A stretch of DNA of 64,000 nt, taken from NCBI GenBank assembly GCA_002050235.1, contig MWST01000033.1, positions 100,170 through 164,169 on the forward strand, written 5' to 3'. Under the pieces are notes generated by a model. The model was not told the origin of the DNA, did not search any database, and worked only from the letters and a program-made list of their open reading frames with translations. This DNA comes from Polyangiaceae bacterium UTPRO1 (lineage in GTDB: Bacteria > Desulfobacterota > Binatia > UTPRO1). Shown here in pieces: positions 9,019-16,587 of this stretch. The stretch's first letter is position 1. The number at the start of each line of letters is the position of its first letter. The position numbers were made by a program, and so were the translations under genes.

Positions 9019-9759
9019 ATGGCGACCGTGACGATCCCGCCGCGCGCGGGCGGTGCCAAAGCGGCGCGCACGCGCGCCGCTGTCCTGCGCGCAGCCACGA
9101 GAGTGTTCGCGGAGAAGGGCTACGCGGGGGCGCGCCTCGAGGACATCGCCAGCGAGGTCGGTATTCGCCGGGCCTCGTTGCTCTACTATGTGCGGGACAA
9201 GCGCGAGCTCTACGACGCCGTCCTCGCGGACGCATATGCCGATCTGGCGGCGCGCTATCGCACCGTGCTCGCCGCGCCGGCGACTGCAGGCGAGCGCATC
9301 GAGGCAGTAGTGACGGCCTGGGTGGCTTTCATCGCCGAGCGGCCTCCGGTCGCTCGGCTCCTGCTCTGGGAAGCTGCCGACGGCTCGCACGAGCGGCCGG
9401 CGCTTGCTGCCGAGCAGGGTGGGGCGATCGTCGCGGCGCTCGTCGACGTGATCGCCGACGGGCAACGCCAGGGCGCGTTCCAGCCCATCGATCCGCTGCA
9501 CTTCGTGATCACGCTCATGGGCGCGACGGTGTTTTTCGTGACGACGACGCCGCGCCTCGATCCGACGTGGACTTTCGATCCACTGAGCCCGGAGCAGCTC
9601 GCCGCTCACCGCCGTCAGCTGCTCGACATCGCCCGCCGACTGCTGGGCCGCGCGACTCCGGAACCCCCTGCGCCCGCGACATCACCGGCTCCAATGGTGC
9701 GCGATGCCGGCGCGGGAATCGGAAGGCGCCTACGGGAGCGTACCTATGACGGATGCTAG
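9019..9759 (+). CDS. TetR-family transcriptional regulator
   Basis: 246 residues. N-terminal TetR HTH: AAVLRAATRVFAEKGYAGAR then LEDIASEVGIRRASLLYYVR, ending in the usual K/R-ELY segment. The C-terminal domain is helical and would bind a small ligand. The ATG at 9019 (preceded by CGGCACGAACC) was chosen because the alternative upstream start at 8980 overlaps nnrS. It is the last gene of the thiolase-ligase-nnrS run, so it may control that operon, with an acyl-CoA ligand as a reasonable guess. The tail after residue 215 is Pro/Ala rich and probably disordered. Confidence 0.88.
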   Translation: MATVTIPPRAGGAKAARTRAAVLRAATRVFAEKGYAGARLEDIASEVGIRRASLLYYVRDKRELYDAVLADAYADLAARYRTVLAAPATAGERIEAVVTAWVAFIAERPPVARLLLWEAADGSHERPALAAEQGGAIVAALVDVIADGQRQGAFQPIDPLHFVITLMGATVFFVTTTPRLDPTWTFDPLSPEQLAAHRRQLLDIARRLLGRATPEPPAPATSPAPMVRDAGAGIGRRLRERTYDGC

Positions 9760-9864
9760 GAGCCTCGGCCTTGACCGGAGAATCCCGAGTCGACGTCCGC
9801 GTGTCCGCTTGCGGGGTGCCGGCAGCCTCTTGCCAGGAGTCGGCGCACCTGGCGTGGTGCGGCG

Positions 9865-10893
9865 ATGACCATGCCGAAGCGTCCCCGTTACTGGAGCGTG
9901 ATCGCACCTATGCCGGCGGCCGAGCTGACTGCGACTTGTCGGATGCTGGAAGCCGCCGGCGTCGACGGCCTCTCCGCGCCGCAGGTACTTGGACCGCCGT
10001 GGATCCCGCTAGCGGTGGCCGCCGCCGCGACCGAGCGCGTACAACTTGCGAGCGGCATCGCCATTGCGGCGGCGCGTAGTCCCTTCGAGACCGCGATGGC
10101 CGCCCTCGACCTCGACCGTCTCAGCGGCGGCCGGTTCACTCTCGGGCTCGGGACCAGTGTGCTCTCGTGGACGCGGGGTATTTTCGGGTCGACCGTCGAA
10201 AAGCAGGTGTCGCACTTGCGCGAGACCGTGGCCGCCGTTCGCCACATCGTGGCCGGTGCGCATGCGGGCCTGACGCCCTTCGAGGGCGAGTTCTATCGAG
10301 CGGACTTCCGCGAGCTCCAGCCGACACCCCCGCCCGTGCGCACCGTCATCCCGATCTGGATCGCCGCGCTACGGGCCAAGATGGTGGCGCTCGCCGCCGA
10401 AGTCGGAGACGGTCTGATCGGCCATCCGATGTGGTCCATAGAGTGGACGCTCGAGCGCATGCGGCCCGAGCTCGAGATGGCTCTGGCTCGCGCCGGACGC
10501 CGGCGCGAGGACATCGAAGTCAACCTCTGGTATTGGGCTGCACCCGGGCCGGACGTGGCTCAGGCGCTCGACGATGCCCGGCCGACCATGGCTTTCTACG
10601 GCGGTGTCGCACAGTACGAGCCTTTCTTCGCGGCACACGGCTTCGCCGACGTGGCGCGGAAGCTGCAGACCGCCGTCCAGCGCGGTGACTATCGCTCCGC
10701 GGCGAGGCTGGTACCCGACGAGATGGTGAGGACCTTCGTCGCAGTGGGCGATCGCGACGCCGTACGCGCACGCTTCGCCGCCGTCGCCGAGTTCGCCGAC
10801 TCACTGTGCATCGTACCGCCCGTCTACGCGCTGGCGCCCGAGCGGATGATGGCGTACGGGGCGGGAATCGCGGAAGCGCTCTATGGGTCGTGA
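9865..10893 (+). CDS. LLM-class (luciferase-like) flavin/F420-dependent oxidoreductase
   Basis: 342 residues of the bacterial luciferase-like TIM-barrel superfamily. Characteristic are ERVQLASGIAIAAARSPFETA, the LSGGRFTLGLGTS block and TVIPIWIAALRAKMVALAAE. Members use F420 or FMN; the form without a reductase partner here favours F420 but this is an inference. An ATG at 9871 is an equally good start. The last 11 bases overlap the radical SAM gene, indicating a tight functional pair. A 105-base gap separates it from the TetR gene. Confidence 0.85.
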   Translation: MTMPKRPRYWSVIAPMPAAELTATCRMLEAAGVDGLSAPQVLGPPWIPLAVAAAATERVQLASGIAIAAARSPFETAMAALDLDRLSGGRFTLGLGTSVLSWTRGIFGSTVEKQVSHLRETVAAVRHIVAGAHAGLTPFEGEFYRADFRELQPTPPPVRTVIPIWIAALRAKMVALAAEVGDGLIGHPMWSIEWTLERMRPELEMALARAGRRREDIEVNLWYWAAPGPDVAQALDDARPTMAFYGGVAQYEPFFAAHGFADVARKLQTAVQRGDYRSAARLVPDEMVRTFVAVGDRDAVRARFAAVAEFADSLCIVPPVYALAPERMMAYGAGIAEALYGS

Positions 10894-11800
10894 GATTCGC
10901 GCGCACTTGAGCGGCAGCTATAGCGACGGAGGGCGCTATCCCGCCGCCATCGTCAATGTCACCAACCGCTGCAACCTCGCGTGTACGCACTGTTTCATCT
11001 ACCGCGACGGCAATCCCAACGAGGAGCCGGCGTCGGTCCACGACGAGATGTCTGACGACGCCATCCTCGCGACGCTAGCGGCTCTGCGCGATCGGCACGG
11101 CATCCGCACCATGCTGTGGATGGGCGGGGAGCCGCTGCTCCGACGCTCGCTGGTCACTGCCGGTATACGCCTCTTTGCGCGCAACGTGATCACCACCAAC
11201 GGCACCGTCCCGCTCGTCGACTTCGGACCCGCAGCCCTCTACGTGGTGAGCCTCGACGGTCCGGAAGACCTGAACGACGCGCTGCGCGGCCAGGGAACCT
11301 ATCGTCGGGTCATGCGGACGCTCGAGCGCCTATCGTCGTCGTTCGCGACGCCGGTACAGGTGCAATGCGTGGTGACGCGGCGGAACGAGCGCCGGCTCGA
11401 GGAACTGGTGGCGGCGCTTCGCGACACCCGCATAAACTGGCTCACGTTCTCGTGGTACGTTCCCCGCCGCGGCGACACCGGCGTCGACGCCTGGTCCGAC
11501 AATGCGGCTCGCGCCTGGTCGGTCGGCGAGGTGCGGCGGTTGAAAGAACGCTACCCGGGCTTCATCCGCAATTCCTCCCGCAGCCTCGACCTCATGCTAC
11601 CCCCCGCATGCGAGCAAGTGACTGCTGCCTGTCCGGCCCGGGCGCACGTGCTGCCCCTGTGGATGGAGGACGACCATTTCGCCACGCCGTTCTGCTGCTA
11701 CGGCAACGACGTCGACTGCGGACGCTGCGGCGCCTGGGTCGTGTTCAGTCTGGCGGCAAAGCTCGCATCCGCGGCGGCGGACCAGCACGTCGAGGAATGA
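10883..11800 (+). CDS. Radical SAM protein with Cys-rich C-terminus
   Basis: 305 residues. The [4Fe-4S]-SAM motif NRCNLACTHCF gives CxxxCxxC at C30, C34 and C37, followed by the GGEPLL SAM-binding block and ITTNGT. The C-terminus has a cluster of cysteines (ACEQVTAACPA, then FCCYGNDVDCGRCG), suggesting an auxiliary Fe-S cluster of SPASM/twitch type. It could install a modification on a peptide or cofactor, but no precursor peptide is recognisable next to it. The start overlaps the LLM oxidoreductase by 11 bases. Confidence 0.88.
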   Translation: MGREIRAHLSGSYSDGGRYPAAIVNVTNRCNLACTHCFIYRDGNPNEEPASVHDEMSDDAILATLAALRDRHGIRTMLWMGGEPLLRRSLVTAGIRLFARNVITTNGTVPLVDFGPAALYVVSLDGPEDLNDALRGQGTYRRVMRTLERLSSSFATPVQVQCVVTRRNERRLEELVAALRDTRINWLTFSWYVPRRGDTGVDAWSDNAARAWSVGEVRRLKERYPGFIRNSSRSLDLMLPPACEQVTAACPARAHVLPLWMEDDHFATPFCCYGNDVDCGRCGAWVVFSLAAKLASAAADQHVEE

Positions 11801-11849
11801 GCTCGGGCTGCTAGGCGCAGAGCTGTCCGCGATGCGCGCACGGCCTCCG

Positions 11850-12170
11850 TCAGCGGGCGACCCGCACCACGTCGACGAGCACGGGTCCGCCGCTCCCGCC
11901 TCCTTGCTTCGAGCCGCACCCCTTCTCGCTTATCTTGCCGTTGGGGAACGCGCGCAAACTGAAATCCTCGTGGGTCTGGCCCGCGGCGGGATCGACGTCG
12001 CAGTCGAAAGTCACCTCGAAGAACGCCGCGATCTTGCCCTTGGAAGCGACTGTGCGCGGCAGCGGTCTCTGCGGCTTTTCGAAGCGGGGTCGAACGATGT
12101 GGCGCAGCCGGGGCCGATCGGCGTCACCTCCAGCGCGACCAGGGCGACGAGCGGGGGCATCTTCTCGCCG
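11850..12170 (-). pseudogene. Coding-like remnant without a start codon
   Basis: On the minus strand the frame stays open for 106 codons and ends with a natural-looking C-terminus (FFEVTFDCDVDPAAG, then EDFSLRAFPNGKISEKGCG, GGPVLVDVVRVAR). Third positions are strongly GC, as in real genes here. No usable ATG, GTG or TTG lies in the upstream half. A different frame just upstream starts ATG at 12214 and reads MSAISQRPDWRRFGDGEKM before running on in a poor-looking tail. The simplest reading is a small secreted-type gene broken by a frameshift, or one sequencing/assembly error. Function unknown. Confidence 0.45.
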
Positions 12171-12253
12171 TCACCGAACCGTCGCCAGTCGGGCCGTTGA
12201 CTGATAGCAGACATAGCGGATTGCGCCAATGCGCAGACGTAAAGGAGGCTGAC

Positions 12254-12610
12254 ATGGAAAGCACGCAAAGAAGGCTGAAGTACCTCGCAGCAACCGTAGT
12301 CGTCGTTGCGGCGCTCGCCGCCGGTGCGGCGGCGAGCGCCGCGGATCCGAGTGCCGTCGTGACGCTCGCCGGCGACATCGTGTGCGGCAAATGCACACTC
12401 GAGTTGCCGGACCTCGACCATTGTCAGAACGTTCTCCTGGTCGGCGAAGGCGCGCAGCGACAGCAGTACTGGATCGTGGGCAACGCGGTGAACGATGAAT
12501 TCGGCGACGTCTGTACCGCCCGGCGCCCCGTATCGGTTACGGGAACGGTGCGCTCGCAGGACGGTAAAGAGTGGATTGTCCCGAGCAGGATCGAGCCGCG
12601 CACTCCGTGA
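12254..12610 (+). CDS. Small exported protein with CxxC motif (DUF6370-like)
   Basis: 118 residues. A positively charged start and hydrophobic stretch (AATVVVVAALAAGAAASAA) form a signal peptide with likely cleavage near residue 32. The mature part has VVTLAGDIVCGKCTLELPD, so a CxxC pair, two further Cys (DHCQNVLL and DVCTARRP) and a beta-rich end (VSVTGTVRSQDGKEW). This layout resembles small DUF6370 proteins, a family of unknown function that may bind metal. AAAGGAGG at 12241-12248 supports this start over the upstream in-frame ATG. Confidence 0.75.
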   Translation: MESTQRRLKYLAATVVVVAALAAGAAASAADPSAVVTLAGDIVCGKCTLELPDLDHCQNVLLVGEGAQRQQYWIVGNAVNDEFGDVCTARRPVSVTGTVRSQDGKEWIVPSRIEPRTP

Positions 12611-12697
12611 ACGCACGGAATGCTGCGACCGGTGCCGACAGAGCGGGGCGTGAGCCCCCGCATACAGGGGTTGCCCGGCGCTCAGCTCTCCGGATGG

Positions 12698-13084
12698 CTA
12701 GGCTACGGTCCTGTCCGTCGTAGCCCCGTTGCCGCGGAAGATCACTCGCGTGTCGACGGTTTCGTGCAACACGACCTGCGCGAGCATCGGGAGCGGCTTT
12801 CGGAGGTGATCCCAGATCCACGCCGCCAGGTGCTCCGCGGTCGGATTCGCCAGCCCCTCGACCTCGTTGAGCAGGCGGTGGTCGAGGGCCGCGAATAGCG
12901 GGGCAAAGGCGCGCTCGATGTCGCTGAAGTCGATGACCCACCCCGCATCACCGACTGGCCCGGCGACGTGGACGTCTACGACGTAGCTATGCCCGTGCAT
13001 CCGTCCGCAGGGGTGGCCTGTGGGTACGTTCGTGAGGTAGTGCGCGGCTTCGAAACGGAAGGTGCGAACGATCTCGGCTTCCAT
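12698..13084 (-). CDS. queD: 6-pyruvoyl-tetrahydropterin synthase / 6-carboxy-tetrahydropterin synthase
   Basis: 128 residues, usual QueD length. The zinc ligands H15 (FEAAHYL), H30 and H32 (CGRMHGHSY) and the catalytic Cys C26 are present, as is the LDHRLLN block. QueD converts 7,8-dihydroneopterin triphosphate to 6-carboxytetrahydropterin, the first dedicated step toward queuosine in tRNA. No queE or queC is adjacent, so the remaining genes must be elsewhere. It lies four bases downstream of the lipoprotein gene on the same strand, probably in one transcript. Confidence 0.92.
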   Translation of the reverse strand: MEAEIVRTFRFEAAHYLTNVPTGHPCGRMHGHSYVVDVHVAGPVGDAGWVIDFSDIERAFAPLFAALDHRLLNEVEGLANPTAEHLAAWIWDHLRKPLPMLAQVVLHETVDTRVIFRGNGATTDRTVA

Positions 13085-13088
13085 CGAT

Positions 13089-13655
13089 TCATTGCCGGAC
13101 GGCGGCCGACGCGTGCTCGTTCGGCTCGGGCGTGTAGCTCAGCACCTCCACCAGCAGCACGCGGCGCTTGTTCGTCCCGATCGTTCGACGATAACGGATG
13201 AGCCGGCCCGTCTCCTTGTCGAACTCGACGCGGAGATCGATCGCCGGGGTGTCGCCGACGGCTTTGACGGTGGTCCAGCGAAGGTCGGTCTGGAGGAGGT
13301 CGAAGATTCCGGCCACCGAGTAGTCGCCGCGCTCCGGATCATCGAGACCTACTTCGTGGCCGTCGCGCACGAGCTTCGTGACGGCACCACCAGCTACTTC
13401 GACCTCCCAGAGCTCGACCGGGGCGCGCGGCGGTCGCACCTGCACCACTACACGGTAGTCTTTCGCACCGTGTGCCGCCCAACGCTCGCGGGCCGCCGCG
13501 AGTGTCGCCGCGGTGAGCGGTTCCATGGGCGGTGGGCCAAGAAGCGAACAGCCGGCGAGCAGTATCAGGACGACGTGCCATGACGTCCTTGCTCGCCGGC
13601 TGGGAGCCGCATGACTCGACGCCCCCAAGCTCCGAGTCACGCGGCTGCCCTTCAC
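13089..13655 (-). CDS. Putative lipoprotein, DUF6174-like
   Basis: 188 residues. The hydrophobic stretch WHVVLILLAGC ends in a lipobox (LLAGC, Cys about residue 36), so it is probably an outer-membrane or periplasmic lipoprotein. The body has DYRVVVQVRPP, a YSVAGIFDLLQ helix and VEFDKETGRLIRYRR, the pattern of DUF6174-type proteins. The N-terminal 25 residues before the signal are long for a lipoprotein; no closer ATG exists, so a non-ATG start is possible. It precedes queD by four bases. Function unknown. Confidence 0.7.
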   Translation of the reverse strand: MKGSRVTRSLGASSHAAPSRRARTSWHVVLILLAGCSLLGPPPMEPLTAATLAAARERWAAHGAKDYRVVVQVRPPRAPVELWEVEVAGGAVTKLVRDGHEVGLDDPERGDYSVAGIFDLLQTDLRWTTVKAVGDTPAIDLRVEFDKETGRLIRYRRTIGTNKRRVLLVEVLSYTPEPNEHASAAVRQ

Positions 13656-13665
13656 TAGACCAGTG

Positions 13666-16080
13666 CTACTTCAGCGCCGAGAGGATCTCTTCTTCGTGCG
13701 CTGCCCAATCCTTGCCGTAGACGGTCCACTCGCCCTCTTCGATGTCGAGCTCGCGGACGAGCCGCGGGCCGCGCGAGAGGATGAACCACAGCAGCGGCAG
13801 GAGGCCGCCGAAGAGGAAGACCATGCCGCCGATCACGCGCAGATAAGTGAGCGTGACGAACACCGGACCGGTCACGAACTCGTTGGTGCGCGCGAACCAG
13901 AAGCCGTGCTGAACGACGGCCGCCATCTGGTAGAGCCCGACCGGGAAGAGGTCGAGCGTCATCATGAGCACGAGGCCGATCTGGAACGACCAGAAGCTCG
14001 TCTTGATGAGCTTCTCGTTCCATGCCGCCCGAGGGAAGAGGTGCTGGCAGCAGAAGAGCACGCCTGCCAGCGCGATGTTGCCCTTGACGCCGAACATCGC
14101 AGCGTGCGCGTGGTTGCCGGTCACGTAGGTGCCGTGCTCGAAGTAGTTGACGATCGGCAGGTTGATGAGAGAGCCGAACACGCCGGCGCCGACGATGTTC
14201 CAGAAGTTGCAGGCAAGGATGAAGAGCCAGACGCCCTCCATGACGAACTGCTGCTTGCCGGCCTCCCGGTGCTCGGCAGCGCGGAGCTTCTCGTTGCGCA
14301 TGCGCCAGGCGTCCAGCGTCATCAGCAGCAACGGCAGCACCTGCATGGTCGAGAAGACGCTGCCGAGCGCGATGATCCCGGTCGGCTTCGCGATCCAGTA
14401 GAAGTTGTGCGAGATACCGACCAGCGCCGTCACCAGGAACATCATCACGGCGAGGAAGATCACCCGCTCCGCCATGGCGCGGTTCATGAGACCCATCTGC
14501 ACGAGCAGATAGGCGACGATGCAGGTGGTGAACACCTCGAACGTGACCTCCACCCACATGTGGACGGTCATCCAGCGCCAGTAGTCGGTGATGGCGAAGT
14601 TCCCGGTCGGAGTCGCACCGAGCCCGAAGAAGAGGAACAACACCATGATGCCGCTGCCGTAGAAGAGCCAGGCCGGCACCGACCACATGTTCTGCTTGGT
14701 AATCCATGGCCGGACGCCGCGGAAGATGATGGCGATCCAGAGCACGAACGCGGAGAGCATCAGGATGTGCCAGAAGCGCCCGAGCTCGACGAACTCCCAA
14801 CCCTGACTACCGAGCCAGTAGGCTGCCGTGTCGGAGAGGTAGCCCATATGGCCGAAGTAGATGCCGAAGAGGGCGCCGGCCCCGACGATCACGCAGACCG
14901 CAAACAAGAGGTTGATGAGGAAGCGTTGACCCTTCGGAACGTGCGAGAGTCGCGGCAGGAAGAAGATCGTGTAGCCTACCCAGCACATGAAGAACCAGTA
15001 GATCTGTAGGATCGTGTGCCAGGCCCGGACGACGGTGAACGGCAACGCGAGACCGAAGACCTTGACGATGGCCTCGCCCGGTCCGCCGCCGATGAAATCC
15101 TCTGCGCTCAAGATGCCGGCGAGCACCTGTATCAAGAACAAGATTACCGCGAACGCGAAGAACTTGTAGGTCGCACTCTGCGTGGGACGAACGAACTCGT
15201 AGCCGCGTTCGAGCTCGCTGGTAGTGAGAGTGCCTCCGTGAGCGCCGTTGAACGGGCTGCCGGGGAGATCCCGCATCTGTCCGTATACGTAGAGTACCAA
15301 CATCGTCCCCACGAACAGGACGAGGATGGAGAGGAAGCTCCACAAGACGGCGGGCATGGTCGGGACGTTGCCGGCCTCGGGATCGTACGGCCAGTTGTGC
15401 GTGTAGCTGTAGGTCTCTCCGGGGCGCTTGGCTCCGGAAACCCAGCCGCCCCAGAAGAAGTACGCCGTGATCGCGCGTAGATCGTTCGGGTCGGTGATGT
15501 AGTTGGCGAGTCGGAACTTCGCCGGGTACGTCGGATCGGTGAAGACGCGTGTGTAATGCGTCTGCAACTCCTCGTAGGCGCGGATCTGGGCGTCGTTGAT
15601 GCGGATGACGCCCGCGGCCTCGTCATAGCCGTTGTCTTTGATCTCGCGCTGGACCCGCATCGCGATCGCGTCTCGATCGGCTTGCGCCAGCGGCCGATCC
15701 TTCGACGCCGCGGATTCGTAGAAGGATCGCATCGAGACGACGGTGTGGTGCAGGGCCTCGGCGGTAAAATCCGGTCCCCGCTCCGCACCGTCGCCCCAGA
15801 ACGATCCCCACGACATCAAGCCCCGGATGTGGAAGATTTCCTGACCGCGCACGATGTCGGCGAGCGGGATCACTTCCTTGCCGGTGCTGGCGGAGACGAA
15901 CGGCACGCGCGGCGGAGCGCTGCCGTACGTCCACATTCCGAGAGCCACCAAGCCGGTGACGCTGACCGCCGTGACAATGGCGAATTGGGTCAGCCAGTTC
16001 GGTTTGGCGAGCATCCACTTGCCGATGTTTTGCCGGGACCGGGAAGTCCGGCCACGTGCTTTCACGACGTCAGTGTGCAT
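13666..16080 (-). CDS. nod: Putative nitric oxide dismutase (Nod), qNOR-family
   Basis: 804 residues with an N-terminal soluble domain lacking CxxCH and a haem-copper-oxidase-type core of about 13-14 helices, as in quinol-dependent NO reductase (qNOR). His ligands are visible at H438 (GRFWHIL), H657 and H659 (GNHAHAAMFG) and H507 with E511 (HMWVE). Two active-site changes matter: the FeB di-His pair of qNOR (GHHYxW) reads SHNFYW, so the second His is N559, and the Glu of SVFSALE in qNOR is Gln at Q580 (SVFSTMQ). The quinol-site segment WHxQLAIFW reads WHTILQIYW. The His-to-Asn change is the published hallmark of Nod, proposed to turn 2 NO into N2 and O2. GAGGAGA precedes the ATG. Last gene of a three-gene minus-strand operon. 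Confidence 0.85.
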   Translation of the reverse strand: MHTDVVKARGRTSRSRQNIGKWMLAKPNWLTQFAIVTAVSVTGLVALGMWTYGSAPPRVPFVSASTGKEVIPLADIVRGQEIFHIRGLMSWGSFWGDGAERGPDFTAEALHHTVVSMRSFYESAASKDRPLAQADRDAIAMRVQREIKDNGYDEAAGVIRINDAQIRAYEELQTHYTRVFTDPTYPAKFRLANYITDPNDLRAITAYFFWGGWVSGAKRPGETYSYTHNWPYDPEAGNVPTMPAVLWSFLSILVLFVGTMLVLYVYGQMRDLPGSPFNGAHGGTLTTSELERGYEFVRPTQSATYKFFAFAVILFLIQVLAGILSAEDFIGGGPGEAIVKVFGLALPFTVVRAWHTILQIYWFFMCWVGYTIFFLPRLSHVPKGQRFLINLLFAVCVIVGAGALFGIYFGHMGYLSDTAAYWLGSQGWEFVELGRFWHILMLSAFVLWIAIIFRGVRPWITKQNMWSVPAWLFYGSGIMVLFLFFGLGATPTGNFAITDYWRWMTVHMWVEVTFEVFTTCIVAYLLVQMGLMNRAMAERVIFLAVMMFLVTALVGISHNFYWIAKPTGIIALGSVFSTMQVLPLLLMTLDAWRMRNEKLRAAEHREAGKQQFVMEGVWLFILACNFWNIVGAGVFGSLINLPIVNYFEHGTYVTGNHAHAAMFGVKGNIALAGVLFCCQHLFPRAAWNEKLIKTSFWSFQIGLVLMMTLDLFPVGLYQMAAVVQHGFWFARTNEFVTGPVFVTLTYLRVIGGMVFLFGGLLPLLWFILSRGPRLVRELDIEEGEWTVYGKDWAAHEEEILSALK

Positions 16081-16119
16081 GTGATGGTTCTCCTCGTGTC
16101 TGCGTGGGCTGCGAGTGGC

Positions 16120-16572
16120 CTACGACGCGAAAGCCGTCGGAACCTCGGCGGCGGCGTTGAAGAAGCGCTGCAGGCTTTGGTTGTAGCGGTAGAAAGCATC
16201 GACCTCGAGCTGGTCCGGACCGCTGACGCGCATCGGGTCGTCCGGGAAAGTGAGGTAGTTCAAAGTGTGAGTGAGATCAGGGCCGGCGTTGGCGCGGATG
16301 TTCTCGATCATCTCGCGCCAAATCGAGAGCGTCGCCTCGATCACGAAGTGCTCGGGCTTGGCGTCCGCCAGGCTCTTGAGCTCGCGCACCGACTGAACCT
16401 TGAAGCCTTCGAACACCACCTCGTAGAGGTGGGTGGCCGCGTCCGTGTCGACTTTGACCACCATCGTGCACTCGAGAGGCCCGAGGTCGCGGTATGCGGA
16501 CTCGTCCTTATCCATGAGGCGCGCAAGCGCCTGGAACCACTGCTTCGACGGGAAAAGCGTCGTCTCGGTCAT
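16120..16572 (-). CDS. SCP2-like sterol/lipid-carrier domain protein
   Basis: 150 residues forming a single SCP2-type domain: an N-terminal FPSKQWFQALARLMDKDES helix, a beta core (LECTMVVKVDTD, HLYEVVFEGFKV), the IEATLSIWREMIENI helix and a YLTFPDDPMRV end strand. SCP2 domains hold sterols, fatty acyl chains or other hydrophobic molecules in a tunnel. It lies 15 bases after the di-iron gene and 39 bases before nod, with a GAGGAG ribosome site. In this context it could present a lipophilic substrate to the di-iron enzyme; this is inference. Confidence 0.75.
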   Translation of the reverse strand: MTETTLFPSKQWFQALARLMDKDESAYRDLGPLECTMVVKVDTDAATHLYEVVFEGFKVQSVRELKSLADAKPEHFVIEATLSIWREMIENIRANAGPDLTHTLNYLTFPDDPMRVSGPDQLEVDAFYRYNQSLQRFFNAAAEVPTAFAS

Positions 16573-16587
16573 GATCGTGTCTCCTCG

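Noticed and set aside
13666..16080. Simple annotation as quinol-dependent NO reductase (norZ/qNOR)
   Set aside because: The FeB second His is Asn and the conserved Glu of SVFSALE is Gln; the canonical enzyme needs these residues, and Nod carries the His-to-Asn change.
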